Source of the DNA: Pedobacter ginsengisoli
GTDB lineage: Bacteria; Bacteroidota; Bacteroidia; Sphingobacteriales; Sphingobacteriaceae
NCBI RefSeq assembly: GCF_002736205.1
Contig: NZ_CP024091.1
Coordinates: forward strand, 558,001-622,000
Direction of reading: 5' to 3'
Length of the DNA: 64,000 nucleotides
The notes below the pieces were generated by a model. That model was not told where the DNA came from, searched no databases, and saw nothing but the letters and a program-made list of their open reading frames with translations. Shown here one piece after another: positions 16,237 to 24,896 of this stretch. The position numbers were made by a program, and so were the translations under genes. Every line of letters begins with the position of its first letter. The stretch's first letter is position 1.

Positions 16237-18660
16237 ATGACGCCAAATAGTAAACTTACAACGAACCCAATTGATGCTTCAGAGTTAAGTTTTGATGATT
16301 TCAAAACGATTGTTATTAACGACTATAAAATAGCCTACGAAAGCAGACAGGCTAGTTTATTAGGACGTAAAGAAGTATTAACGGGCAAGGCGAAGTTTGG
16401 TATTTTTGGTGATGGTAAAGAGATTCCTCAGATAGCTATGGCCAAAGCGTTTAAAAATGGCGATTGGCGTTCTGGCTACTATAGAGATCAGACTTTTGCC
16501 TTTGCAACCGGAATTTGTACGCTAAAGGAGTTTTTTGCACAATTATACGCAAATCCAAGTGTTGAGGCTGATCCGGCATCTGCAGGCCGACAAATGAATT
16601 GTCACTTTGCTACACGTTCACTTAATGATGATGGTAGCTGGAAAGACCTGACAGAGATAAAAAACTCTTCATCTGATATTGCTCCTACTGGCGGACAAAT
16701 GGCTCGTTTAGTAGGCTTGGCTTATGCTTCTAAATTATACAGACAAAATCCAGAGTTAAGCTACCTTAAAAACTTTTCTGTGAATGGAAATGAAGTTGCT
16801 TTTGGTACTATAGGCAACGCATCTACTTCTGAAGGGGTGTTTTTTGAAGCAATTAATGCTGCCGGGGTATTGCAAATTCCAATGGCGATTTCTATCTGGG
16901 ATGATGCCTACGGGATTTCAGTTCCTGCTGAGTTTCAAACTACTAAAGAAGATATATCAGAAGTTCTGAAAGGATTTCAACGTGATGAAGATACTAATGG
17001 TTACGAAATATTTAAGGTAAGGGGATGGGATTATCCTGCGTTGTGCGAAACTTATCAGCGTGCCATAGATGTATGCAGAACTGAACATGTTCCTGTTTTG
17101 ATACACGTTACAGAGGTTACCCAGCCACAAGGGCACTCTACTTCAGGTTCTCATGAACGTTATAAAGGTAAAGACCGTTTAGAGTGGGAGCGAGAATATG
17201 ATTGTATTCCGCAGATGCGTAAATGGATGCTTGAATCGGCTATTATTTCAGAGGAAGAAATATCGGAACTGGAAGCAACTGCAAAAAAGCTGGTGCGCGA
17301 AACGCAGAGGGAAGCCTGGAATGAATTCCTTGCCACTATTAAAGTTGAGAAGGAACAGGTAATTGATATGATCAATAGAATTGCAAATGGCAATCCTATA
17401 ATCACAAAAATTGCAGCATTGTTAGCTGGTACACCTGATGCATTACGTAAAGAAGTTGTGTCTTCTGCCAGAAAAGCGTTGCGCTTTAGTATAAATAATC
17501 CTTCTCCAGAAAGAGATGAGCTGATAAATTGGTACAATAGCCAGGCCTCGTTAAATGAAGACAGGTACAATTCCAAACTATTTACTGATGGAATAGAAAG
17601 CCCATTATTGGTTAACAAGGTAAGGGCAAAGTATACTGAGGAAAGTAAAATGGTTGACGGCCGTGAGCTATTGAATGCTTGCTTTGATGCTAATTTTGCA
17701 CGTGATGAGCGTTTAGTTGCCTTTGGCGAAGATTTGGGCGCAATTGGCGACGTAAATCAAGGTTTTGCAGGCTTACAGGCTAAGTATGGCAATTTAAGAA
17801 TTACCGATACAGGCATTAGAGAGATGACAATTATTGGTCAGGGTATTGGCTTGGCTTTGCGTGGGTTAAAGCCCATTGCAGAAATTCAGTATCTTGATTA
17901 TTTATTATATGCACTTAATATTTTAAGTGATGATCTGGCCAGTTTATCATATAGAACTAAAGCCGGTCAGAAAGCACCGGTTATTATCAGAACCCGTGGA
18001 CACAGATTAGAAGGTGTATGGCATTCCGGCTCTCCAATGGCAATGATTTTGGGTTCATTAAGAGGCTTACATATTTGTGTGCCACGTAATATGACACAAG
18101 CAGCAGGCATTTACAATACCTTATTCAGATCTGATGAACCTGCTCTGGTTATTGAATGCCTTAATGGTTACAGATTAAAAGAAAAACTACCCGAAAATGT
18201 TGGCGAATACACTGTTCCTTTGGGAGAGGCAGAGATCGTAAGAACTGGAAATGATGTTACAATTGTATCTTACGGAGCTACTTTAAGGGTTGTTGAAGAA
18301 GCAGCAGAAGAATTAGCCCAATTAGGGATTTCAGTTGAAATAATAGATCCTCAAACATTACTGCCTTTTGATACTAAACAGATTTGTGCAGAATCTTTAA
18401 AGAAAACAAATAAACTATTGGTGGTTGATGAAGACGTTCCGGGTGGAGGCGCTGCGTTTATTTTGCAGCAAGTACTGGAAGAACAAAATGGTTATTACCA
18501 CTTAGATGGTCAACCAAGAACACTTACAGCTAAAGCTCACCGTCCGCCTTACGGATCAGATGGAGATTATTTTAGTAAGCCATCTGTTGATGATATTATT
18601 GAAACCGTGTATCAAATTATGCACGACAATAACGCATCAAAATACCCTTCTATATTCTAA
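16237..18660 (+). CDS. Fused alpha/beta 2-oxoacid dehydrogenase E1 component
   Basis: From ATG 16237 the protein has 807 residues; an upstream ATG at 16207 would add ten but lies on the promoter -7 element. Residues ~30-340 are the thiamine-diphosphate-binding alpha part (GYYRDQTFAFATG, then ATSTSEG-like GNASTSEGVFFEA). Residues ~470-800 are the beta (transketolase-like) part (AFGEDLGAIGDVNQGFAGL, later VDEDVPGGGAAFI). Such fusions decarboxylate branched-chain 2-oxoacids or pyruvate and pass the acyl group to a lipoyl E2. No E2 or E3 gene is adjacent. Substrate choice between 2-oxoisovalerate and pyruvate is uncertain, with 2-oxoisovalerate favoured. Confidence 0.85.
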   Translation: MTPNSKLTTNPIDASELSFDDFKTIVINDYKIAYESRQASLLGRKEVLTGKAKFGIFGDGKEIPQIAMAKAFKNGDWRSGYYRDQTFAFATGICTLKEFFAQLYANPSVEADPASAGRQMNCHFATRSLNDDGSWKDLTEIKNSSSDIAPTGGQMARLVGLAYASKLYRQNPELSYLKNFSVNGNEVAFGTIGNASTSEGVFFEAINAAGVLQIPMAISIWDDAYGISVPAEFQTTKEDISEVLKGFQRDEDTNGYEIFKVRGWDYPALCETYQRAIDVCRTEHVPVLIHVTEVTQPQGHSTSGSHERYKGKDRLEWEREYDCIPQMRKWMLESAIISEEEISELEATAKKLVRETQREAWNEFLATIKVEKEQVIDMINRIANGNPIITKIAALLAGTPDALRKEVVSSARKALRFSINNPSPERDELINWYNSQASLNEDRYNSKLFTDGIESPLLVNKVRAKYTEESKMVDGRELLNACFDANFARDERLVAFGEDLGAIGDVNQGFAGLQAKYGNLRITDTGIREMTIIGQGIGLALRGLKPIAEIQYLDYLLYALNILSDDLASLSYRTKAGQKAPVIIRTRGHRLEGVWHSGSPMAMILGSLRGLHICVPRNMTQAAGIYNTLFRSDEPALVIECLNGYRLKEKLPENVGEYTVPLGEAEIVRTGNDVTIVSYGATLRVVEEAAEELAQLGISVEIIDPQTLLPFDTKQICAESLKKTNKLLVVDEDVPGGGAAFILQQVLEEQNGYYHLDGQPRTLTAKAHRPPYGSDGDYFSKPSVDDIIETVYQIMHDNNASKYPSIF

Positions 18661-18688
18661 AAATAACTAAAAACTGACTTGCCAGAGA

Positions 18689-18767
18689 AGATAACTCTTC
18701 AGAGTTATCTCAGACTCTGATCAGACTCAACTTAGACTCTCTTTAGACCATGATCTAAGGAGAGCCT
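18689..18767. terminator. Convergent intergenic hairpins and 11-bp phased repeats
   Basis: AGATAACTC/GAGTTATCT (18689-18710) is a 9-bp perfect hairpin. AGACTCTCTTTAGA and TCTAAGGAGAGCCT (18734-18767) form a second stem with two mismatches. AGACTC recurs at 18712, 18723 and 18734, with AGACC at 18745, exactly 11 bp apart. The region lies between converging genes and probably ends transcription, though there is no long T run. Confidence 0.45.
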
Positions 18768-18790
18768 AGATTAACTTTGTTGATTTTCTG

Positions 18791-19882
18791 TTATGCTAAT
18801 TTGCTTGATCTGTTTCGAAGTAAATGATCGGCAAGCACTAATGCTGCCATTGCTTCAACAATTACAACCGCACGAGGTACAACACATGGATCGTGTCGGC
18901 CTTTTCCTTTAATTTCTGCAGCTTCACCAGCAGCATTTATGGTTTGCTGATTGTGCATGATCGTTGCAACCGGTTTAAAGGCTACCGTGAAATTGATCTC
19001 CATTCCGTTAGAAATACCTCCCTGGATTCCGCCAGAAAAGTTGGTAAGCGTTTTAGGCTGACCTTCATTTGCCAAAAAGATATCATTATGCTCAGATCCC
19101 CTCATTTCACTTCCGCTAAATCCCGATCCATATTCAAAACCATGAACAGCATTAATGCTTAGCATGGCTTTACCAAGATCTGCATGAAGTTTATCAAATA
19201 CAGGTTCGCCTAAACCAACAGGACAGTTTTTAACAATGCAGTTGACCTTGCCACCTACCGTATCGCCATCCTTACGTACACTATCAATAAATTCAATCAT
19301 TTGATTTGCTATTGCCGGATCTGCACAGCGAACAATATTTTCTTCGCGCACAGCCAACAAATCAGCTATGTTTTTACTTTCAAGATTAGGCGCTTCTATT
19401 TTACCTACCGAAGATACGTGAGCGAAAATTTCAATGCCATGGTGTTTTAACAACAACTTGGCAATAGCTCCTGCCGCAACACGGGCAGCTGTTTCACGAG
19501 CTGATGAACGTCCACCACCACGATGATCACGAATGCCATATTTAGCATCATAAGTATAATCGGCATGCGAAGGGCGATAAACATCAGTGTTATGACTATA
19601 GTCTTTGCTGCGCTGATCTTCGTTTGGAATAAGCATTGCAATTGGAGTACCTGTACTTTTCCCTTCAAATGTGCCAGAAAGGATTTGTACCGTATCGCTT
19701 TCTTTGCGCTGGGTAGTAATCTTAGATTGTCCTGGTTTGCGTTTATCTAACTCTGATTGTATAAAATCAAGATCGATGGGCAATTGCGCCGGACATCCAT
19801 CTAAAATGACACCAATGGCTGTACCATGTGATTCACCAAAGGTAGTGATGCGAAATAATTGCCCGAATGTATTGCCTGCCAT
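18791..19882 (-). CDS. aroC: Chorismate synthase
   Basis: 363 residues, the usual length. The N terminus [20 protein letters not shown] contains the GESHG signature, and [20 protein letters not shown] matches the FMN/phosphate-binding region of AroC. It converts EPSP to chorismate with reduced FMN in the last common step of aromatic biosynthesis, in the cytoplasm. It is the last gene of the operon pheA - DAHP synthase/chorismate mutase - aroA - aroC, 24 nt after aroA, and should therefore be under the attenuator at 23252-23378. Confidence 0.97.
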   Translation of the reverse strand: MAGNTFGQLFRITTFGESHGTAIGVILDGCPAQLPIDLDFIQSELDKRKPGQSKITTQRKESDTVQILSGTFEGKSTGTPIAMLIPNEDQRSKDYSHNTDVYRPSHADYTYDAKYGIRDHRGGGRSSARETAARVAAGAIAKLLLKHHGIEIFAHVSSVGKIEAPNLESKNIADLLAVREENIVRCADPAIANQMIEFIDSVRKDGDTVGGKVNCIVKNCPVGLGEPVFDKLHADLGKAMLSINAVHGFEYGSGFSGSEMRGSEHNDIFLANEGQPKTLTNFSGGIQGGISNGMEINFTVAFKPVATIMHNQQTINAAGEAAEIKGKGRHDPCVVPRAVVIVEAMAALVLADHLLRNRSSKLA

Positions 19883-19906
19883 TTTTGAATTATTTTATGT
19901 TATTAA

Positions 19907-21160
19907 TTAAATCTCTGTAACTGTAAACCCTGCTTTTACTAAATCTTTCCAGAAGTCAGGATAAGATTTTTCTACAACATCCATTTCTTCCAGAACAACC
20001 TCATTTATTACAAGACTAAGCGGGGCAAACGCCATTGCCATTCTATGGTCTTCGTAAGTTGCAAATGATACTCTTTCAGGAAAGTTTAGCTTATCGCAGT
20101 TTAAAGTATAAACAAAATTATCTTCAGTTAATGTTACACCAATTTTTGAAAGTTCATTTTGTAGAGCCAAAACACGGTCGGTTTCTTTGATTTTTAAGGT
20201 TTCCAGACCAGTGAATTTAAGGTTTTTTCTTAAAGCAGCAGCACACACAATAATGGTTTGTGCTAAATCCGGACAGTCTTTTAAATCAAGAATTTCATCA
20301 TTGAAATCTGTTTCAGTAGTTGTCAGGTTAATTCCTTTCTCAGTTTTAGCTGTTTTTACTCCAAAGGCTGTCATTATTTCTCTGATACGACTATCGCCCT
20401 GTAGGCTTTTATCTTTAAGATAAGGTAGGCCGATCTGTGAATTTTGAGCAAGAGCAGCTATGCTATACCAATATGAAGCTGCGCTCCAGTCAGGTTCAAC
20501 CGCAAGAGTTGCCGATTTAAAAGACTGAGGTTTAACGGTGATGTTGTTTCCAGACCATTCATGAGAAATACCAGTCTCTTCGAGCATATTCAAGGTCATT
20601 TTTACATACGGAAGGGAGGTTAGTTCGCCTTCAATTTGTAAGGTTAGGCCTTGTGGCAAAGTAGGAGCAATCATCAATAAAGCAGAAATATACTGACTAC
20701 TTATATCGCCTTTAATTTTAACTGTATCAGCACTTTGCATTAACGGGCCATTAATATTTAATGGAGGGAATCCGTCTTGTTCCAGATAAGTGATTTTTGC
20801 ACCAATGTTTTTTAATGCTTCTGCAAGAATACCGATTGGACGCTGCTTCATTCTTTCTGTTCCTGTTAATAAAAAATTACCAGGTAGGGTAGAAAGCGTT
20901 GCAGTTAAAAAGCGCATTGCAGTACCCGCAGGGCCCACATCAACGGTTTGTTGATGCGGGTTGTTTTGCGAGATATTACTTAGTATACTGTTTAATGTAA
21001 CAGTATCAGCAGCATTCGACATGTTATCAACCTTTACAGTCCCCTTACTCAAAAAGCTGATAATTAATGCTCTGTTACACTCACTTTTAGAGCCAGTTAG
21101 TGTAATTTCTGTATCTATTTGTTTGTTTCCTTTAAAAGAAACAAGCGCATGTTTACTCAT
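19907..21160 (-). CDS. aroA: 3-phosphoshikimate 1-carboxyvinyltransferase (EPSP synthase)
   Basis: 417 residues. The family start LTGSKSECNRALIISFL and GPAGTAMRFLTATLS are present, as are TGTERMKQRPIG and the C-terminal YEDHRMAMAFAPL motif. The enzyme joins phosphoenolpyruvate to shikimate-3-phosphate. Its start lies 2 nt before the stop of the DAHP synthase gene on the minus strand, so they are almost certainly cotranscribed and possibly coupled. The sequence is intact, with an even domain split as in other AroA proteins. Confidence 0.96.
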   Translation of the reverse strand: MSKHALVSFKGNKQIDTEITLTGSKSECNRALIISFLSKGTVKVDNMSNAADTVTLNSILSNISQNNPHQQTVDVGPAGTAMRFLTATLSTLPGNFLLTGTERMKQRPIGILAEALKNIGAKITYLEQDGFPPLNINGPLMQSADTVKIKGDISSQYISALLMIAPTLPQGLTLQIEGELTSLPYVKMTLNMLEETGISHEWSGNNITVKPQSFKSATLAVEPDWSAASYWYSIAALAQNSQIGLPYLKDKSLQGDSRIREIMTAFGVKTAKTEKGINLTTTETDFNDEILDLKDCPDLAQTIIVCAAALRKNLKFTGLETLKIKETDRVLALQNELSKIGVTLTEDNFVYTLNCDKLNFPERVSFATYEDHRMAMAFAPLSLVINEVVLEEMDVVEKSYPDFWKDLVKAGFTVTEI

Positions 21161-21162
21161 TA

Positions 21163-22302
21163 TTAAGATTTAACTTCTGTGTGTGCTTCTGCAGCAATTC
21201 CTTTTTCAGCTTTGCCTGCGTTCATAATCTCAGTTTGTTTGCGGATAGATTCACCGTGAACAAGTTCTAAGAATTTCTCAGTAAAGTTTAAATCTAATTT
21301 TAATGCTTTTGCAAATGAAACACCTTTTTTAATGATGGCATCCCAACGGTTTACTTGTAAAATTGTAACCTGATTATCGCGTTTGTATTCACCAATTTTA
21401 GCAACTATAGACATACGCTCACCTAATTTTTGTAATAAGATGTCATCAATTTTGTCAATTTGCTTACGGAATTCGGCTAATTGATCAGAGATTGCTTCGT
21501 TTTTAGTTTCTGGTTCACGAACTGTTAAGCGATCAACAAGCTCAGCTAAAGCAGCAGGAGTTACTTGTTGTTTTGCATCAGTCCAAGCTACAGAAGGATC
21601 AACGTGCGATTCAATCATTAAGCCTTGCATATCCAAGTCTAATGCTTTTTGCGAGATGTAAGGAATTAACTCTCTGTTACCACAGATGTGACTTGGATCG
21701 TTAATAATTGGCAACTCAGGGCATAAAGTTTTTAATTGAATAGCAAGTTCCCACATTGGTTCGTTACGGAATGAGCTTTTCTCGAATGAAGAGAAACCGC
21801 GGTGAATTGCACCTAATTTAGTAATTCCAGCTCCATTGATGCGCTCTAAAGCACCAATCCATAATTGTAAATCAGGGTTAACCGGGTTTTTAACTAATAC
21901 AGGAATGTCAACACCTTTTAAAGCATCAGCAATTTCCTGAACTGTAAAAGGGTTTACTGTTGAACGTGCACCAATCCAAAGGATGTCTACACCAGCTGCT
22001 AAAGCTTCTTCAACATGTTTAGCATTTGCTACTTCTACTGCAGTTGGTAAACCAGTTTCTAGTTTAGCTCTTTTTAACCACTCTAAACCTACGCTTCCAA
22101 TTCCTTCGAATTCTCCCGGACGAGTACGTGGTTTCCAGATACCCGCTCTTAAAACAGAAACTTTTCCGGTAGCTGCCAATAAATGAGCAGTAGTTAATAG
22201 TTGTTCTTCAGTTTCAGCACTACAAGGCCCTGAGATAATCAAAGGCTCATTGTTAACGTTAAGCCAGGTGTTAAGCGGTTGAATGTTTAATTGTAATTTC
22301 AT
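21163..22302 (-). CDS. Bifunctional DAHP synthase / chorismate mutase
   Basis: 379 residues. The first ~265 form a KDO8P/DAHP-synthase-type TIM barrel (IISGPCSAETEEQL, LRAGIWKPRTRPGEFEG, IGARSTVNPFTVQEIA, IIDPSH-like IINDPSHICGNREL). Residues ~285-365 form an AroQ chorismate mutase (EFRKQIDKIDDILLQKLGER). This fusion catalyses the entry step of the shikimate pathway and, at its other end, chorismate to prephenate. Linking the mutase to the synthase probably confers feedback control. It sits between pheA and aroA in the attenuated operon. Confidence 0.93.
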   Translation of the reverse strand: MKLQLNIQPLNTWLNVNNEPLIISGPCSAETEEQLLTTAHLLAATGKVSVLRAGIWKPRTRPGEFEGIGSVGLEWLKRAKLETGLPTAVEVANAKHVEEALAAGVDILWIGARSTVNPFTVQEIADALKGVDIPVLVKNPVNPDLQLWIGALERINGAGITKLGAIHRGFSSFEKSSFRNEPMWELAIQLKTLCPELPIINDPSHICGNRELIPYISQKALDLDMQGLMIESHVDPSVAWTDAKQQVTPAALAELVDRLTVREPETKNEAISDQLAEFRKQIDKIDDILLQKLGERMSIVAKIGEYKRDNQVTILQVNRWDAIIKKGVSFAKALKLDLNFTEKFLELVHGESIRKQTEIMNAGKAEKGIAAEAHTEVKS

Positions 22303-22357
22303 TGTTGTGGGGTTATATGTGTTAATTTTTTATTTTAAAATGATGTGTTTATACTAA

Positions 22358-23191
22358 TTATACTTTGTCGTTTTTCTGATACTCGCCCATGATATTAAAG
22401 TTTACGGTATATTTCAGGGCCAAACGGACAGCCTTATCATAGTCTTCCATGTTTTTCCATTCCATATCTACATAGAAGTAATATTCATTTCTTTTTCCGA
22501 GAACAGGCATGCTTTGTATTTTACTTAAGTTAACTTTTTGCTCAGCAAAAATATTTAGTACCTTAACAAGTGCACCAACATGGTTACTTACCTGGAAGCA
22601 TATAGATGCTTTATTTATAGGGCTTTCATTCTCAGTCCTATCTCTTTTAAGGATCAAAAATCGGGTGAAATTTTTCTTGTTAGATTCTATTCGTCTTTCA
22701 ATAACATTTAGCTCATATAGTTCAGCTGCAAGTGTATTTGCTATAGCAACTGTATCTGTAAGCTGCTCTTCTTTAATACGTTTGGCGCAAGCGGCAGTAT
22801 CATTGCCTTCAATAATTTGTATCTGAGGGTAGTCTTCAAAGAAATCAACACATTGGCGGATTGCAATAGGGTGTGATGTAGCATATTTGATATCCTCAAA
22901 CTTTACACCAGGCAAAGCCATTAAGTGAAGTTGGATAGCCAGGTAAACTTCGCCTACAACTGCAAAATTGTACTCACGTATTAAAGTGTAGTTTGGTAAT
23001 AAACTACCTGCAATTGAATTTTCAATTGCCATTACTACGAAATCAGCATCACCGTTTTCTAAAACGTCGCACGTTTGTTTAAAGGAGTTACATTCAATAG
23101 TTTGAATGTCTTTGCCGAAAAACTTGAATGCGGCCTCTTCGTGAAATGAAGCTTTAATACCTTGAATTGCTACTCTTGTTCCTTTTTTCAT
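22358..23191 (-). CDS. pheA: Prephenate dehydratase
   Basis: 277 residues. The PDT domain (about 1-180) begins TRVAIQGIKASFHEEAAFKF and holds VVMAIENSIAGSLLPNY, then IEGNDTAACAKRI and NKKNFTRFLIL, with the conserved TRF catalytic segment. An ACT regulatory domain follows (about 198-275; NHVGALVKVLNIFAEQKVNL). There the usual ESRP phenylalanine-binding motif reads KIQSMP. The enzyme turns prephenate into phenylpyruvate. It is the first gene of the aromatic operon, about 60 nt after a terminator preceded by an aromatic-rich leader peptide. Confidence 0.95.
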   Translation of the reverse strand: MKKGTRVAIQGIKASFHEEAAFKFFGKDIQTIECNSFKQTCDVLENGDADFVVMAIENSIAGSLLPNYTLIREYNFAVVGEVYLAIQLHLMALPGVKFEDIKYATSHPIAIRQCVDFFEDYPQIQIIEGNDTAACAKRIKEEQLTDTVAIANTLAAELYELNVIERRIESNKKNFTRFLILKRDRTENESPINKASICFQVSNHVGALVKVLNIFAEQKVNLSKIQSMPVLGKRNEYYFYVDMEWKNMEDYDKAVRLALKYTVNFNIMGEYQKNDKV

Positions 23192-23251
23192 TAGAATATT
23201 ATCCCTGTTTAATGGTTATGAAATTATCATAACTGTTTTTTTCTTTAAACG

Positions 23252-23279
23252 AAAAAAGTCCCGGGTTTAGGCCGGGACT
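23252..23279 (-). terminator. Intrinsic terminator (attenuator) before pheA
   Basis: On the minus strand AGTCCCGG (23279-23272), loop CCTAAAC and CCGGGACT (23264-23257) are followed by a run of T. An upstream copy GCCGGGACT (23326-23318) can pair with the first arm AGTCCCGGC and would prevent the terminator, giving a classical antiterminator. Confidence 0.88.
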
Positions 23280-23315
23280 CTTCGTATACATTTATCTTAT
23301 TAGATCTATTGCATA

Positions 23316-23378
23316 TTAGTCCCGGCTCTTACTAAAGTAGTAAAAGTAACCAAACCAATATGTAGTGATGTTTTTCAA
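23316..23378 (-). CDS. Aromatic-rich leader peptide of the pheA operon
   Basis: A 20-codon ORF from TTG 23378 to TAA 23316 reads MKNITTYWFGYFYYF then SKSRD. Eight of eleven consecutive residues (positions 7-15) are Tyr, Trp or Phe (four Tyr, three Phe and one Trp overall). The ORF lies between a consensus promoter and the terminator, and its last codons and stop overlap the antiterminator strand GCCGGGACT. Ribosome stalling on the aromatic codons would free that strand and allow read-through, while full translation would cover it and favour termination. No ATG is available; TTG is the best start and an upstream ATT is the alternative. Confidence 0.8.
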   Translation of the reverse strand: MKNITTYWFGYFYYFSKSRD

Positions 23379-23398
23379 AATTTTCTTTTTCGTTTCGC

Positions 23399-23428
23399 CA
23401 AATGTACTAACAAAATTTTATTTGTCAA
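23399..23428 (-). promoter_or_regulatory. Promoter of the attenuated aromatic operon
   Basis: On the minus strand TTG (23428-23426) within ATTGACA, a 19-nt spacer and TACATTTG (23406-23399) match the Bacteroidota TTG / TAnnTTTG promoter. It places the transcript start just before the leader peptide. Confidence 0.75.
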
Positions 23429-23488
23429 TAGTTAATTTAAAAAAATTATTTATTGTTTGTTGCAAGGTTGTTAGTTAGGTTCAAAACA

Positions 23489-24568
23489 TTAGGCATTTTT
23501 GGCTTTAGATGTTAGGTTATTCAGATAAGCAAAACTATCTAAAATGTCGGTTTTTGATACCCTGCAGTTAAAATCACAGGCTCCAATGCGGCTTAATAGT
23601 GAGAACATAATTTCTCCGTTTTCATTCTTTTTATCGCTTTGCATAAACTCTAGCAATTGGTCAAAACTTTTTTCCTTAATATGATATTTAGGGTAAAGTT
23701 TTAAAATGTAACTGCTAATGTTGTCAAGCTCCTCGTTGCTAAGTGTGTTATTTTTAGCCGATAAAAAGGCTTCGCAAATCATACCTATCGCTATCGCCTC
23801 GCCATGTGTTAACGGGGCATTATCATTTATTAATGAATAGGTTTCAATAGCATGGCCTATCGTGTGTCCATAATTTAATATCTTTCTTAATCCCTTTTCG
23901 TGCGGATCTTCAGTTACAACGTCATTTTTTATTTCTACGGAACGATAAATCGCCTTGGCTTCAATTTTTTCGTAATCAACGCCTTGTAGTTCAGTATAAT
24001 AATCCTTATCTACAATCAAACCATGTTTAATCATTTCAGCGAAGCCAGAAAGTAACTCTCTTTTAGGTAATGTATTAAGAAAAGAAGTTTCAATAAATAC
24101 AGCTTGAGGAAGCGTAAATGTTCCTACCATATTTTTTACATTATCTACATCAATACCAGTTTTACCACCTACTGATGCATCAACCTGCGAAAGCAGGGTA
24201 GTAGGAATATTAATAAAATCTATTCCACGTTTGTAGGTTGAAGCTACAAATCCGCCCATGTCAGTAATTACACCCCCACCTAAATTTATCATCAGGCATT
24301 TACGGTCTGCCCCAAAATCCAAAAGTGTTTTCCAGATGCCAATACAAAAATCTATGCTTTTGTTCTCTTCGCCCGGGTCTGTTTCTATCAGATCGAAACC
24401 TGTAAAATCTCCCAGCATTTCCTGAAACTGAGGTAAACACAATTCCGAGGTATTGCGATCAACAAATACAAAAATCTTACTGTATTTGTTGCTTTCTAAA
24501 ATTTCTGCTAAAGGAGCAAGGTTTGCTTCAAAGTGGATGGTATGTCCGGCACTGTCTAATTTGTTCAT
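23489..24568 (-). CDS. aroB: 3-dehydroquinate synthase
   Basis: 359 residues, full length. Motifs: LINLGGGVITDMGGFVAST and PTTLLSQVDASVGGKTGID (NAD and substrate binding), EMIKHGLIVD, and LNYGHTIGHAIE with metal-binding His residues, plus HGEAIAIGM. It cyclises DAHP to 3-dehydroquinate using NAD+ and a divalent metal. It shares a strand with the pheA operon but lies upstream of that operon's promoter, so it is read separately. It overlaps the S4 gene by one base (TAATG), suggesting cotranscription with it. Confidence 0.96.
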   Translation of the reverse strand: MNKLDSAGHTIHFEANLAPLAEILESNKYSKIFVFVDRNTSELCLPQFQEMLGDFTGFDLIETDPGEENKSIDFCIGIWKTLLDFGADRKCLMINLGGGVITDMGGFVASTYKRGIDFINIPTTLLSQVDASVGGKTGIDVDNVKNMVGTFTLPQAVFIETSFLNTLPKRELLSGFAEMIKHGLIVDKDYYTELQGVDYEKIEAKAIYRSVEIKNDVVTEDPHEKGLRKILNYGHTIGHAIETYSLINDNAPLTHGEAIAIGMICEAFLSAKNNTLSNEELDNISSYILKLYPKYHIKEKSFDQLLEFMQSDKKNENGEIMFSLLSRIGACDFNCRVSKTDILDSFAYLNNLTSKAKNA

Positions 24569-24774
24569 TAAATGATTGTTATTTTCTGACCCATAAAATC
24601 AATTACATCTCCAACCCGCACTTTTAACCTCTTGCGGTAATCTACCTTGCCGTTATATTTTACAAGACCATCTTCAACAACAGTTTGGGCTTCGCCACCG
24701 CTTTGTACAAGTGCAGTTGCTTTTAACAACTGAATAAGGGGAATGAATTCGCCTTCTAATTTAAATTGTATCAT
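24568..24774 (-). CDS. Small S4-domain RNA-binding protein (YbcJ/YaaA type)
   Basis: 68 residues, nearly all one S4 RNA-binding fold: FIPLIQLLKATALVQSGGEA, then VEDGLVKYNGKVDYRKRLKVRVGDVIDF. Such stand-alone S4 proteins bind structured RNA and are often linked to ribosome or RNA metabolism. The stop overlaps the aroB start (TAATG), so aroB is probably translated by coupling. The size is typical for the family. Confidence 0.85.
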   Translation of the reverse strand: MIQFKLEGEFIPLIQLLKATALVQSGGEAQTVVEDGLVKYNGKVDYRKRLKVRVGDVIDFMGQKITII

Positions 24775-24834
24775 TATCAGACAAACTTAGATAAAATTTT
24801 TTACTGCCGAAATTACAATTATTTATAGTGTGTT

Positions 24835-24867
24835 CTACCAGTGGTAGCTATGGAATTTATACTTTTG
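24835..24867 (+). promoter_or_regulatory. Promoter with overlapping inverted repeat before proline dehydrogenase
   Basis: TACTTTTG (24860-24867) matches TAnnTTTG. At the expected -33 position lies CTACC-AGT-GGTAG (24835-24847), a 5-bp palindrome that could bind a regulator. The repeat is short, so the operator reading is tentative. Confidence 0.4.
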
Positions 24868-24896
24868 CAAACGATTTGACTAACTGACATTCACTA

